Shown here piece by piece: positions 1 to 12,212 of a stretch of 64,000 nucleotides of DNA (position 1 is the stretch's first letter; every line of letters begins with the position of its first letter). Source of the DNA: Beaufortia kweichowensis (taxonomy: Eukaryota; Chordata; Actinopteri; Cypriniformes; Gastromyzontidae); assembly GCA_019155185.1 (NCBI GenBank), contig CM032801.1:3739616-3803615 (forward strand). Reading direction: 5' to 3'. Position numbers and translations under genes: made by a program. Below the pieces are notes generated by a model. That model made no database searches and was not told where the DNA came from. It saw nothing but the letters and a program-made list of their open reading frames with translations.

Positions 1-362
1 CTAAACATTAAATTAATACAGTCATTGAGTGAATATGGTGCTCGACATTAAAAGTTACTCATAATAAATATAACACAAGTCTGGATTTATAATGCCATCT
101 AGTGGTAGAGAGAGGAGAAACAGATGCTAAAACAACAGTTTGGAGATGCTAGTGTTTCTTAATCCTTAATTTCTACAATAACCGTTCACCTGCATTTCAC
201 CACACTAAGACAGGGCCATGTTATGTAAATGGACATGCACCACATATTTTCAGGAATAAATAAACAGAAATCTTGAATATTTTCATTTTATGGAAGAAAT
301 TGTACATTTACAAAAACTCATAAAATGGTTTTTACAAAATAAGCAAACTAAATCCTTCATAC

Positions 363-1045
363 CGGTTCCCCGTCCCTCCGGTTCTGCGGCCTCCCCGACG
401 TTCAGCTCCTCGATCTGTGGGTCTCCGTGTTCTCTTCGTGAAACTCTGGCAGGTTTAAGAAAAATGGGAACAACACAAAGGAACATTCAAAGCAAGTTAT
501 ACAACAAGTCTCAAAATGAGATATTCATTTACATGGAAATATAGTATTGATCCAGTTAAAACATTCTGTCTGGTTTTTCATACTCTCTATTTGGATGACT
601 AATAATCCTAACAGAAAAGTTTCTATGGTTATTTTATAGAAAGGGCTTAGGGTTTGCTTTTTTGAAACGGATTAGAAGCCAAAAATATTCTGTTTAATGA
701 CTCATCAAGTCATTTTATTAGAAAATAAGTGTGCAGTGAGTAGGGGCCAAATTCCCAAAATAAAGAGTTTTCTTTTCTTTTTTTTTTGCTGTACAATGTA
801 AACGTTAAAGAACATTTTTGTTACATAATCATACTGAGGGTTTTATTTATGAATAGTTGTGTATCATGCATGAAAATTTCTGTTGGATTCACAACAGATG
901 GATATGCACATATGCACATTTTTCTTACCCTTGTTTAAATGTTGACGAACCTGCCCGGGTAACTTTATCAATCCTGGTTTAAATATCAAATAGACAAATC
1001 TCTTAAAATATAGAAGCTGAATGTATGTATGTATTGGGTGGGATA

Positions 1046-1083
<38 letters not shown>

Positions 1084-4000
1084 TAAGTCTTATTATTAAC
1101 GTTTTAATGGTTTTAAATAATTTAATAATAAGCCCATATCTTGTCTTTCTCCAGAATATGGTAAGGGAATAAACTATTACCTAGATATTCTATGTCAAGA
1201 CATAAAGAGAATCTGGAGCAAAATATGAAGCTACACAGACCAATATTTACATAAAGAACATGTGGAGGAGTGACATTTATCCCGCTAACTCAAACTAATC
1301 TACTCATAGTTTTAGTTTTAGTCTAATATCCCGTCCGGATGGCTGCTGCTCAAGTGTTGCACAAATCATACAGTATCATCCATCTGAAGGTGACCAACAG
1401 TAGTGAAAGTGATCCACTAATATCGTTTCTGTGGTCTATAAACATTATAGTTGGTGTGGACTTTACTACCCTCCTAAATGTAAAACTATTTTTAATCTTT
1501 AACATTACTAACACTCCATCTCCATCAGTGTTCCACTGACAAAAGAAAGTTTGGGAAAACATGACGGTACAGTAAATGATGACAGAAGTATAACTGAAAT
1601 CTTCTAATATACCTGAACAGTCTGTTGGCTGATGGTCCTCTGTAAGCAATGTTGTTGAAAAAGACCTCTAGTTCATTGTCATTGTCAAAATCGGCTGCGA
1701 TGACCGTGCGAACAGGTGACGGCATGGAAAACTTTTGTGAGGCGATGTCCTGATACAGAGAAACAAGGACATCAGTATATCAGATGGGCACAGTGGACTT
1801 TTATGCAAAGCTTTATCTAGTTGGCTACTAACATTTTTAAGAAATAAAACGGACTCAAACAAGACAACATACATAAAGAGTTCAAAGCAATATTAAACAT
1901 TTTTTAAATACATTTTCTGTTTTATATATAAAGGACAGTAAAACATATTGTGCTGCCCAATATCACTAAAAAAATTTGACACAATATAGAAATCTTACTT
2001 GTGATTTCTGATTGTGAGATCTTTCTTAAAGGCCAGCTAAACCTAATACAACAATGTTAAAATCATCACAAAAAGCTAATTCTTGTTGTTTCTGCAAATT
2101 TAACTAAGACAGGATCAGGGTTTTTGGCGCTGGCAACACCAAGGTCATGGGTTTGATTCCTAGAGAACACACATACTGATAAAATGTACACTATAATGCA
2201 CTTGAATTAAAGCGTCTGTCTGCCAAATGCATGAATGTAAGTGAGAAAGAAGTGCAATGTATAAAATATTACACGCATCACTTTTTTGCTTTGGATGGAC
2301 AGATCCGTGATGTCTGTGAGATAGAAATACCTGATCTGGAGGTAAATCAAAGCTCACAACTAAAAGCAGAGAAAAGTAACCGCTCTCCACACTTCAGTAG
2401 CGCAGCATCGAGTCATGGAGGAGTTATTGAGCATGCTGCACTTTCTCAAGTATTAACCCCAATTTTAATTATAGGGCTCATAAAGCCGACAAGAGAAAGT
2501 CCATGAAGTGACCTTCTGCTGTCTGGTTGAAGGAGAGGTGATGGCCATTCCTGGACGAGACCCAGCCGAGGAATGACAGCGAGTCAATACTGATCATCTC
2601 TGATTGGTGGTAATGGATAGCCACGGACAGATTTGGGAAATTAGGGTGACCAGACAGACAGAAAGGTAAATGCATGGATAGATGGACACCTCCAACAAAA
2701 AAGCATCTGCGCTTATTTAAACTACAAACACTAGCTGGTGTGTGTTTGTTCATCATTAACACACGAGAAATAAAATCCTATTGAAAAATCATGGCGAAAC
2801 CTACAATGCACTGCATTTCACCTGTGGAGATTCTGTGAGACATTAACCCAACAACTGACCCCAATAAAACAGCTTCCTCCTGACATTTATCTCTCCACTA
2901 AAGCAGCCAATCACCGCTCTTTAAACAGAGATCAAACTGAAGTCAGAGACGATTTACACACGCGGCGCTGCTCCATCTATAACACTCAAAGTCAAATACA
3001 CAGACACACACAGTCAATACAATTATCTGACACATTCAAGTAAAACACATTCACAAAGCTTCACGTCTAACTAGAAAATAGATGAAGATTTGCGTTTATA
3101 CATTTCTGTTTTTATGCATGTATTTAAGAAAGTGTTTGTTCACACAGTCTTAAAGAATTGATTGTTTTCATCCATCTATCTGTCCATTTCTAGGACAATT
3201 TTAGGACAAAATTAATATTGAATGATCACAGTATTTAACAGTATTTTATTGTATTTTACCTAAATATTATAGAAATGCAAATAATCATTACATTAAGATT
3301 TGATATAACCAAAAACTAAACCAGTAACAGAGATCCTCAATCTCAAAGAAAATAGAGGAATTATTAAATCTTAATGTCTTTAATTATAATCACTTTAATG
3401 CTCCACAAGCTGAAATAAGGTCCAGGTCGCTTTACAAATACTTATTAGAGAATAATTGAATACTGTAATCTAAAAGCAGATGTTATTATTTGATCTCCTG
3501 TGTCTTCTGTCGGGAGGATTTAATGATGTAGCTCAAGACGACGAGAGCAGGACTTTCTCTGCATGAGACTATAAATCATTGCTGTGATGATAGTGAAGCC
3601 TACCATTAAGTATATTCACATCTAATGAAAACCAGAAAAACTGAAAATGAAAAATAATGTAATTGTACAAATCGAACCTTAAACCTTTGCTTGCGATGGT
3701 TACCGAGCTGTATGAACAGTCGATGCGGCCCATTCCAGTTTCCATAGACAATATCCGTCCTCCCATCCCGATTGAAATCTGCTAACGCCACCCCACGGCC
3801 ATGCTGCATCGGGTCGTCCACTCCTGCAAGAACAAAAAACAAACGTCTCTCACTCCTGTGTGTTCTGAAAAGGTTTTACGCGTACCAAATTTGGCCTATA
3901 AAACAAAATCATCAAGAAACAGAAGCGAGAGCTCACCTGCCTGTGCCGCCACATCCGTGAACGTTCCGTCTCCGTTGTTGCGGAACAGGAAGTTGGGGCC

Positions 4001-7000
4001 GTACTCGTTGTCACAGAATATATCAGGTAGGTACTGATTGAGAATGGGACCCACCACGACCCCCCGTCCCCCTGAAAACAGAAGACAGGGAGGCCATCAT
4101 CACCGAACCTACAGCAGAAATCGTTAGCGGCTTTCCAGCTCATTTCCTCGACACAGGCTCTCGCTGATTGTGCTGACACAGACTCTGGCTTCTCAGAAAC
4201 ACATTACAGGGAGTGTGGACATATGCATTTAACCAGCTTTCTTCCAACACGTCTTGTACCATCACTGTTGTAATTCAGTTCTGACCTTCAGCTGATTTAC
4301 AGCAGCACAATCAGGCAATTCTTTATGCTAAACATGAGTATCTTTGATAATATCTGGGGAGCTGACAAATATACTGTGTATGACATAGCAGAAAGTTGGA
4401 TAAATCTCATCTTGAAAAATGTATAGATAAATCTCTCTCATCCTATTTGTAACTCGAACAATGAAGAAAAATCATAGGTTACACCACTTTTTGTGAAGAA
4501 ACCATTATAGAAAAAAATAGATTTTTACACATGATCACATGTGGGCAACATGAATGTGCACAAAAATTTTTTCAATCTAAATCTCATAAGATGTGTTCAG
4601 ATGTTGATAACATTTCATCACGATCACATGTAATTCCATGGGCTTGTACATGGGAATTTAGATGGGATTCACACAAAAATGTTTCAAATCTTTTTTTTGC
4701 ACACATTAATTTTAATAGAAATAATTAATACCTGTTAACTGTCATCTATGTTATTTTCCTATTATCTTTAATATTTCATTGTTAAATTTTATTCTAATCA
4801 TGACAAACTAGAAATTGATGGACAGGTATAAGACTCGAGATAAAATATTTGACAAATTTTCAAAACAACAAACACAAACAAAAATAATAATAATAATTTT
4901 TAAAAAAATGTTAACATTACTGTAATTTATAAAAATACCTAAATCAAAAAAATCTTTTTTAAAAATTTACAAAAAATATATTATATCTAAAAATAAAAAA
5001 TTGTAGTTCACATAGTGCATTTTTTATGTATATACTCATTTCTGCTGTGACAGTTATCAGGTTAAAGGAAAAGTTTACCCAAATATAAAAAATGTCTTAT
5101 AATTTATTCGCCCTCATGTCATCCTGGCTGTATATAGATAATTTTATATAAAATGCAGTCATGTCGTCATCTTTTACAGGATTCATCGTACCATCCGAAG
5201 CCACATACATCCATCAAAAAATATTACAAATAATTGTTAATTAATTGTCTTTTGAAGCTAACAATATGTCTGTGAGAGAAAACAAGCTTATTTAGCAAAA
5301 TTGAAAAAACGATCACATATGAGCACTAATTTCAAATATGGCGGCAAGTAGATAACTCGAAATCTCATCTGGTCGTTACAAAATATCATTTTGTGAGATG
5401 GCATGAGTAAATTATACATTTAAATTTTTGGTTAAATCTTTCCTTTAACAGTTGAAAGTTTGTTCACAAAAACCTTTGATAAAGTATCATCACATACAAA
5501 AGTTAACTGCAAAACTGAGTGTAAACACGTGTGGAAAGCCTCGATCCGCCTGACCGCTGGGTATCCCCAACCTGAACGCTAGTCATCTTCTACCTCATCC
5601 CCGTCACAGCCATCTACAGTACAAAACCCTCTTTCCCTGAAACAGCTCTAAACGGATGTCCACACAGTCCCGCTGCCCCCATAGTGATTAATGGTACGGC
5701 TGCTTCATTGGGTTAGTCAGAGCTGAAATACGACTCACTTGTCCTTGTGCGTTCACATGACTTTCAGTGCCGTAAACAGCTGAGTGAGCCAAAACCTCCG
5801 TCTCTTTATACAGCGCTGCCTTCCAGGCCTCTGAACTCTCTATTACCGGCTGCTTTAGCTGATAAACACTGTCCATAACTCAGTGATTCAAAGCTGATAT
5901 GACCACTGAGGTTTGCTGTAAATCAGCTCCAAGGCAAAAAATTCTCTGACCCTACAGCTCATGGCCATTAAAGAGTCTCGGGTAATATATTCACTGACAT
6001 CACTGTGTGTTCAGGCCCGTTTCAGACGTCCTGTATATCTGTGGCATATGAGTATTCAGAAAGGTCTATTGTAAAATATGTTACACATGTAAACAACATG
6101 TACAGTGTAGATGTATAGTCAAAAAGTCAAAAGTTTGGAAACACTTACTCACTGGTATTTAGGTATATTCCACACATTTTAGAATCGCAGAAAACACATT
6201 TGTAAACATAATTTGAGAATTATGTTGTGATTAAAAGCATCCAAAATAAATAAACACAATATTATATTTGTTCATCTTTAAAAGTAGTCACCCTTTGTCT
6301 AAAATTTGTAAAATTCTTGACATTTTATCAAACTGAAAAGCTTTTTAAACATCACTGGAGGAATTTCTATCCATGCTGGACTCTTATTGACTGATTTTAA
6401 TTCATTATTTGCTCTAAATAATTTATTTAGATTCCTGTTAAATAAATATGTTGCCACAATTATATTTTTGTCTACAAAGTAATTTCAGACATTGCAATAT
6501 ACACCTTCAGATGAAAAGATTTTGAAGATCATTTTTGTCAAAATTGTGTCTAAACTTTTGCCTGGTACTGCAAGTGTGGTCATTTTCTTCATGTAAATTG
6601 AAATTTAAGTTTACATAATTCTCCATGCCATATAAGCGTTTTACAAGAAACATATCAAATAGAGACAGATGAATAGAGACAGATGACCTCGCAAATTTAG
6701 AAATAATCACACACACCTGTGAACTTGTTCACTCCGGCTTGCTCGGCCACATTTGACAAAGCAACGATTCCTCTGGATGGGTCGCTGGAACCTTCATCCA
6801 TTTCAATCAAAGCATGCGGACCGACGGTCCCACTGGCGTAATTGGCGATGTAGATGGAATAACGCCCTGTTCCCTTAAATAAGAAACAAAGACATTGATT
6901 CTATAGTGATATCTGCAAAAAACACCATATCATGAATGAAACAACAGAGATGTTTTGTACAGTAAGTTAAAAAACAATCTCTCACACGCAAGCATGGCAC

Positions 7001-10000
7001 ACACACACAATATACACATGACCACATAGCACACGTACACATAAACTCACACGCGCATATTTCAGCCGCCTCCCCTTAGATATTAATTTCACACCCCATT
7101 ATCAGAAAGATTCCCCGTGGATATGAAGTCAGTGAGGTAGCCAACCAAATGAACTTACGCACACAGTTTTCGATAAAGCACCCACCACCCAACAGCATGG
7201 AAATGGTGAAATAAAAAAATATATATACATAAGTATATAAATATCAGCAGCTCATGACCAGAATCCTAATGAGGCACAACAATGAAAATGTCAAACGCTC
7301 ACTGGTTTCTACACAACTGCCACTTCAGGTCAGAAAACACGGATTAAAGAATAATACTGTTAGTTGCTTCAGACCGTACCAGCAGTTTGGCTTTTAATGT
7401 CACGATTTTAATGGTTTTTATGCTCTGTTTGTCAACAAAGAAGGTAATTTACAAAGATTTAGTTCTCTTTTACTTTAGTGGTCAAAAGACTCTGATGTCA
7501 CTTCCTTAAAAATGTATTCTTAAATGGGAAACTGAAAATGAAAGAGAGAAAATGCATAAACCATATTCAAAAAACTACATTTACTATTAATTAACTAAAA
7601 TTAAATGTAAAATTTGTCTGTAACTCATTAAAATCTATTGTCAATGAATACTGACATCAGAAAAATATCAATCTAAACACGTATTTTCTATTTAAGAGGC
7701 AAAAAACACGTTTTTGTGGGGTTTTTGCATATTTTGTAGGATTTCTGTAAATTAAAAAACACAAACCAGAAGCATTTATAACCAACAAATGGAGAAGAGA
7801 TGACTTTACAAAGACCATAAAATAGTTAATTTAATTTTCATGTGTTCATTTATGAGGAATATGGACTGTTATGAATGAGACTTCTGAAAACAGCACTTTA
7901 CCTGACTATGAAAAATCATGATTGAAACATAAATAAATGCTTTAGAAACTTTGAGAGAGACACAAATATGACATCTGAGCTACCAGTACGATGAAAACCT
8001 TTGATAAAAAATTGCCTTTTTTTCCCTTTTCACACTAAAGAGTTAAATCTGTTCAGTATCCTATACATTTTCTCAGTAGTCATGTGGGAGAAATGGCATT
8101 TTTTCCTAAGAATAATCCTGTGCACGACCTACAGAGACATTACACCTCACAGGTCACCATATTCAAGGACACTGTGATATCTGTATCAGCCCCGCGATAT
8201 GAACTAAAACCGTTCAGGTCCCATTTCAGAGCTGTAAAAACTCAATTGAGCATCTCGGATGCATGTTTCACACCTCTCAGCTGGCTCAATAATATTTATG
8301 GGGAATCTCTGTTTCAGTACCATTAAACTGTTTACATACTAAAACAGCTAAAAGCCAACAAACCAAAAGTTAAAACTTTGCGCTAGTGTTTTAATACCAT
8401 TAAAAGGAAATCTGAAAGCGGCAATAAAGCCTAAATAATCACCAGCTCTGGCAGATAGGTGGATGTGAGGATCCATCCATCTTCTTAAAGAAAAATGTCC
8501 ACGTGTCTTCCTGTCCATTTAAAGTGACAAATGATGATGCTTCATCCTCAAGGAGAAAACTACACAATGCATTTGAATGGTAATGTTTCCAAAGCCAAAG
8601 AGAATATATGGATACATTTCTTCAAAAACAAAAAGATCATCTTAGACCAGCATAAACCTGGTGACGGTGGTTGACCTTTGACATCCTGTTAAGTATATTG
8701 GCACACCATCATCTAATGCAGTGAAAACATTTGATTTATGAATTACTGCATTTTAACGTTTGTCATCTGCAACCTTGTACGACTAGCAAAGACTAAATTA
8801 AAATACACCAAATGCACCAGCCCCTGAATCGACTTGTGTGTAACATCCAATAATAAGGCCATTTTTTTGCTCCAACTTTAATTCCGTAAAGACCACAACA
8901 CATTGTGTTTTGTTTCTCTCCAAACCCATTATCAGCCCGATTCTAAATCATTTAAATCATAAAATCATTTATGAAGGACTTTTAAGGAGCACCCAGCTCG
9001 CTACCATCAGCCCGGTCAAATGACTGCAGATGAAAAAATCCATTTCAATCCCTTGTCGGCTCTTCCCCGGGACTACCGAGCATCCTTCACTGTTGACTGC
9101 TCCACACAACAGTCTGGAGTCCAGAAGTAATTGCAGAAATATGCTGTTCAGCTTATTGTGTTTTGGACTAAATACAAATCATTGACACGTCTGGCCATTC
9201 ATCATGCCGTCCGGGATTAAGTAGCGGTGAAGCGCGGTCGGACGGTGAGAGCTCTGATAACCTACGTGCAGAGAGACAAATTGAAGCTGTTCTTTCCTTC
9301 TAATACGTCTCCTTACAAAAAACAAATGAGGCCTTGCGTTTTCTAATTATCGCAGCGCGCGATTCGCTGTCAGAGACAAATAATGCAGAACACTGGAAAT
9401 GAACAATCATATTGGCTGGCTGAACGGGGCAGAACTCCACGGTGCTGACAAACAGTAACCGATGGCCACAGAGGATTCTGAGCTCCGTACCGTGAAACCA
9501 TCGAATGGTAACAAGATGTAAAAAGTCCCTGAACAGAGTCAAGAACTCGCTTACACTGAGCTCTGATGAGAATTGCTGTTGTTCTCTGGTTCTCTTAAAG
9601 ACTGATTTGTAACCTTTAGATCCAAATAACTATCCAGTTTCTTTCTAAAAGAGACCCATTTATAAAACCTAAAAACTATTCCAATTACCACCAGGTTAGT
9701 TTTGAGATAAAATCAATGTGTCCGCTGTCAAGCTTTTTGTTCATGTCTATTAGCACAAAATAAACCTTAGGGAGAAATAAACTACTGTTCAACAGTTTAG
9801 GGTCACTTGACTGAAATGTTTCTCGTGATATTAAAAATCTTTTAATCTGAAGCTGTATGTTTACATTTAATTTCATAGACCAAAACATTTGAATATCTTT
9901 TATTAGTAAAATACATTTTATTTAGAAAATGTTTTTGAAGTGCATGGCTTTGACTAAATCATGAAGAACTTTTTCAGCCAATAAGAGCCAAGCAAAGCAT

Positions 10001-11492
10001 CCTCAAGAAGTTGGTTAATAAAATCCCAATTTTTGCAAATTCTAGGCAAAAATGTTATATTATAACATTAAACATGTTATAATATACTGTAAGACAAGTT
10101 AGACTTTTCGTTAGTTCAAGCATAATTCACATAGTTTAATTTGTGTTATTCCCTCATTTTTATGAGTTGACTATTATTTATTAGGTATTAAATATAAAAC
10201 CAATAAATCGGAAAACATAACGATCAACATGCACCACACAGTTTTTCACACTTTGGTTGTGTAAAGAGTTGTTACCTTTCTGTCCACACATGCCACAGAT
10301 CGTCCGCCACACGATTAGCAACATCTCTGTGTTCATTTATCTCATCATTCAGGAGATCCTCAAACCGGCCGTTACGAAACTTGAAGAGCTTATCCGTGTA
10401 TGTGGCTCTTCCTGAGATCATATAAAAGAAAGAAAGTAAATGAAATAGAACTAATGTCCATTTACTTTATTTAATTAAGAGCATCTCTACGGGAACGCTA
10501 ACATACCCGAGAAGGCATTATTAGTGTTGAGGACGTAAATTTCCTCTCGTCCATCACCATCTATGTCACATGCTGTCACACCGATAGCGTTGCCCTGTCG
10601 ATCTCGAAGAGCGTAGTATGGAGAACTGCGGTTGTCGACTGCAATGTTAACAAGCCTCTTCTTAACCTTGTCATACTTTAGCACCAGGTTTGGGCCATTG
10701 TAGCTAAAGAGACAAAAAAAAAGAGTATGCACAACAAATAAAGCCACAGAAAAACTTAACTAAGATCTTCTTTTTATTATTACTTCAAATGTTTCTTCTA
10801 GACAAAAAATGAGATTAAATAAAGAGCAAACAGAGAGTTTATCTTAAGTCTTCTGCCAAATCTCACACCAGCTTTTCTGTTTCAATACATTCTTGTTGGT
10901 ACATTTCTCAGTTGTCATTTAATAAAAGGCAAAAGAAACTCTTAAGTTCCTTTGATATATGCAGTGCTGTCAGATGCACTCTTGAATATGATGCCAAAAA
11001 CACTGAAATGACCAAACCGATTGCTATGACATTTCTATTTTTCCTAGAAAAGACCACTTTTAATCCATAAACTGAAGTAATGCCATTTTCTTGGCAGCTA
11101 TTTCTGTTCTGTGTCACTATTTTACTGTACTCAAGCAACCCAAAAGCAGCATATAAGTGCCAGACATTGATCAGGTTTAAATCCCTCAAGAAACCGAATG
11201 TCATGAAGTGTCCATTTCATAATTATCCTCCTGACAGCACTGCATGTGATTTGAAATCTAAACTGTCAGGTGAACACAGCAACACTCACCCTGATACAAA
11301 CACTTCCAGATCTCCATCTCCATCCACATCTGTGACAGCCACGCCGTAGTTCAGCTGCGTGGGGTTGTTCTCGTAGTCCGGTGGGAAAATACTCTGGGTT
11401 ACTGAAGCGAACATGGGTTCGGAGCGCTGACTCCAGGACAGTCCAAAATGTGCCCACACACCCACAGTGAGCAGTAATATCCACGCTGACAT
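363..11492 (-). CDS. crtac1: crtac1, cartilage acidic protein 1 (3' part off the left edge)
   Basis: Secreted calcium-binding extracellular-matrix glycoprotein with an FG-GAP/VCBS-type propeller. Coding exons in order: 11290-11492, 10507-10703, 10276-10411, 6717-6873, 3937-4071, 3678-3823, 1613-1749, 363-445; the last ends at a GT donor, so more exons lie to the left. The start at 11492 opens a signal peptide (MSAWILLLTVGVWAHFGLSW). Calcium-loop repeats are visible: DVDGDGDLEVF, DIDGDGREEIY, DFNRDGRTDIVYGNWNGPHR and DFDNDNELEVFFNN. The residues match human CRTAC1 closely along the whole stretch, as I recall that sequence. The ASPIC/UnbV region and the EGF-like domain expected at the C-terminus are not in the window. 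All junctions keep frame except at exon 10276-10411, which lacks one base (separate entry). As written the frame would stop at 6807-6809. I cannot say which teleost paralogue (a or b) this is. Confidence 0.96.
446..1612 (-). other. crtac1 intron with an ATT microsatellite
   Basis: Intron between the last two coding exons seen. It holds an (ATT)n run at about 1047-1083. Nothing else recognised. Confidence 0.8.
1047..1083. repeat. (ATT)n microsatellite
   Basis: About twelve consecutive TTA/ATT units, close to perfect, inside a crtac1 intron. Confidence 0.95.
1750..3677 (-). other. crtac1 intron
   Basis: Holds SINE copy 1. Adjacent coding exons join in frame (RFK then DIASQKFS), so no exon is missing here. 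The block at about 2460-2640 has mildly higher GC but no protein similarity I recognise. Confidence 0.75.
2118..2240 (+). repeat. tRNA-derived SINE copy 1 (degraded head)
   Basis: Contains a decayed B-box region (GGTCATGGGTTTGATTCC), then ACACACATACTGATAAAAT, then a tail ending AGCGTCTGTCTGCCAAATGC. The same segments occur at 40717-40832 and, reversed, at 43984-44107, which defines one SINE family. It lies in a crtac1 intron. Confidence 0.8.
4761..5035 (+). repeat. Unnamed interspersed repeat, copy 1 of 2
   Basis: Shares ordered blocks with 53171-53395: AATCATGACAAACTA, then ATATTTGACAAATTT, then a T/A-rich stretch and TTGTAGTTC..AGTGCATTTT. Spacing is alike in both copies and the copies are diverged. 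No inverted ends or coding capacity seen. Confidence 0.65.
5061..5449. mobile_element. MITE with inverted ends (GTTAAAGGAAA type)
   Basis: Left end GTTAAAGGAAAAGTTTACCC; the right end read in reverse is GTTAAAGGAAAGATTTAACC. About 389 bp, non-coding. It contains CGCCCTCATGTCATCCTGGC, part of a very common cyprinid repeat. It belongs with the shorter elements at 47206-47304 and 49285-49520. Confidence 0.75.
6118..6572. mobile_element. Non-autonomous Tc1/mariner-like element, copy A
   Basis: The left end has AGTCAAAAGTTTGGAAACAC; the right end in reverse has CAGTACCAGGCAAAAGTTTA. The interior (AAAGTAGTCACCCTTTGTCT, AAGCTTTTTAAACATCACTG) matches 57614-57999. No transposase reading frame remains. 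The superfamily is assigned from the end sequence and is not certain. Confidence 0.75.
6874..10275 (-). other. Large crtac1 intron with a repeat-poor block
   Basis: Holds one copy of the four-copy unnamed repeat (7652-8012) and a fragment related to the Tc1-like family (about 9812-9880). The stretch at about 8900-9560 is more GC-balanced and free of repeats recognised in this window, a possible conserved non-coding element. No exon fits here: the frame problem lies inside exon 10276-10411, not in a missing exon. Confidence 0.6.
7652..8012 (+). repeat. Unnamed four-copy interspersed repeat, copy 1
   Basis: Key blocks in order: GGATTTCTGTAAATTAAAA, CACAAACCAGAAGCA, ACAAATGGAGAAGAGATGAC, GAGGAATATGGACTGTT, ACAGCACTTTACCTG, ATCTGAGCTACCAGTA, AACCTTTGATAAA. 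The same order occurs at 55032-55352, 59163-59433 and, reversed, 40836-41215. No inverted ends or ORF seen. Confidence 0.85.
10276..10411 (-). CDS. crtac1: crtac1 third coding exon with a one-base deletion (frameshift)
   Basis: This 136-nt exon has good splice sites (acceptor at 10412-10413, donor at 10274-10275). It enters in phase 1 and reads ATYTDKLFKFRNGRFEDLLN, the expected CRTAC1 sequence. The downstream half reads GGRSVACVDRK, also expected, but in the next frame. The following exon must be entered in phase 0 (GTGRYSIYIANYA), which needs 137 nt. The missing base therefore lies at about 10303-10312, in a G/C-rich stretch. Alternative splicing cannot fix this because both halves are homologous inside one exon. 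Without the base, translation stops at 6807-6809 in the next exon, early enough to predict nonsense-mediated decay. An assembly or sequencing indel is the simplest explanation; a true null allele is the alternative. Confidence 0.9.
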
Positions 11493-11651
11493 TCTGCCAT
11501 CTGTGGAATCAATGGAGATTTTTAAACAAACAACATTTTCTGTTTTTGTTCAGCTGTATCCTAAGTTTGGAGTTTTTTAAATACTAAAGGAACAGTTACA
11601 CAAACATACAAATTCTTCAATCACACGCATGTCAGTCAAAATCTGTTTTTC

Positions 11652-12212
11652 TTTAGTGTAAAGATAAAGGTGCTTAATGATGTCATAAAAGACCCGTTCT
11701 TGGCTGAATAGATCTATAAAGAACCTTTAACATCCAGAAAACTTTTCTGTATCTTTGTCGTGGTTCTTTTTTGATTATAAAGGTTCTTTTGATTATAAAA
11801 AGGTAAGAAAGAAATGTTAACTAAAAGGTTCTTTGGGGAACCAAAAACAGTTCTTATTAGGGGTGGGAGAAAAAAATCGATGCATCGGGATTCTTTCTCT
11901 AACGATTCTGAATCGATTCTTAAAGATTCAGAATCAATTCTATGTCAGAACTTGTTCATCCTGAATATAACTTTGTTAAAATAAAAGCAATAAAATTAAA
12001 CTTCAAGATGGGAATACTGTCAAAGAGATTCTAACTATAAACAAAAAGCATAAAAACTAAAGCATAAAAATTATATGAAGAATCGTTTTGGAATCGGATC
12101 GTGAGTCCCAGAATCGGATCGGATCGCGTAGTACCTAAAGATTCCCACCCCTAGTTCTTATGTGGCATGGCTGTGAAGAACCTTTTGAAGCACCTTTATT
12201 TTTAAGAGTGTA
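11652..12212. mobile_element. MITE of the CACTCTTAAAAATAAAGG family, interrupted copy
   Basis: Left end GTAAAGATAAAGGTGCTTAA; the right end in reverse reads CACTCTTAAAAATAAAGGTG. Internal words (AAAGAACCTTTAACATCCA, GTTCTTT) match the copies at 25135-25385 and 56462-56692. It is split by the hAT-like MITE at 11858-12153. Confidence 0.8.
11858..12153. mobile_element. hAT-like MITE with an intact 8-bp target duplication
   Basis: A 296-bp element beginning TAGGGGTGGGAG and ending CCCACCCCTA, flanked on both sides by GTTCTTAT (11850-11857 and 12154-12161). An 8-bp duplication and short inverted ends fit the hAT superfamily. The interior carries ATCGATGCATCGGGATTC and several GAATCGATTC-like palindromic words. 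It inserted into an older MITE. Confidence 0.9.

Larger units (their letters stand above)
4072..6716 (-). other. crtac1 intron rich in mobile-element remnants
   Basis: Contains one copy of a two-copy repeat (4761-5035), a 389-bp inverted-repeat MITE (5061-5449) and a Tc1-like inverted-repeat element (6118-6572). The 5520-6010 block is less repetitive, with no coding signal recognised. Confidence 0.75.

Noticed and set aside
2478..2762. Extra crtac1 exon in intron 1750-3677
   Set aside because: The flanking exons already join in phase and match human CRTAC1 without a gap.
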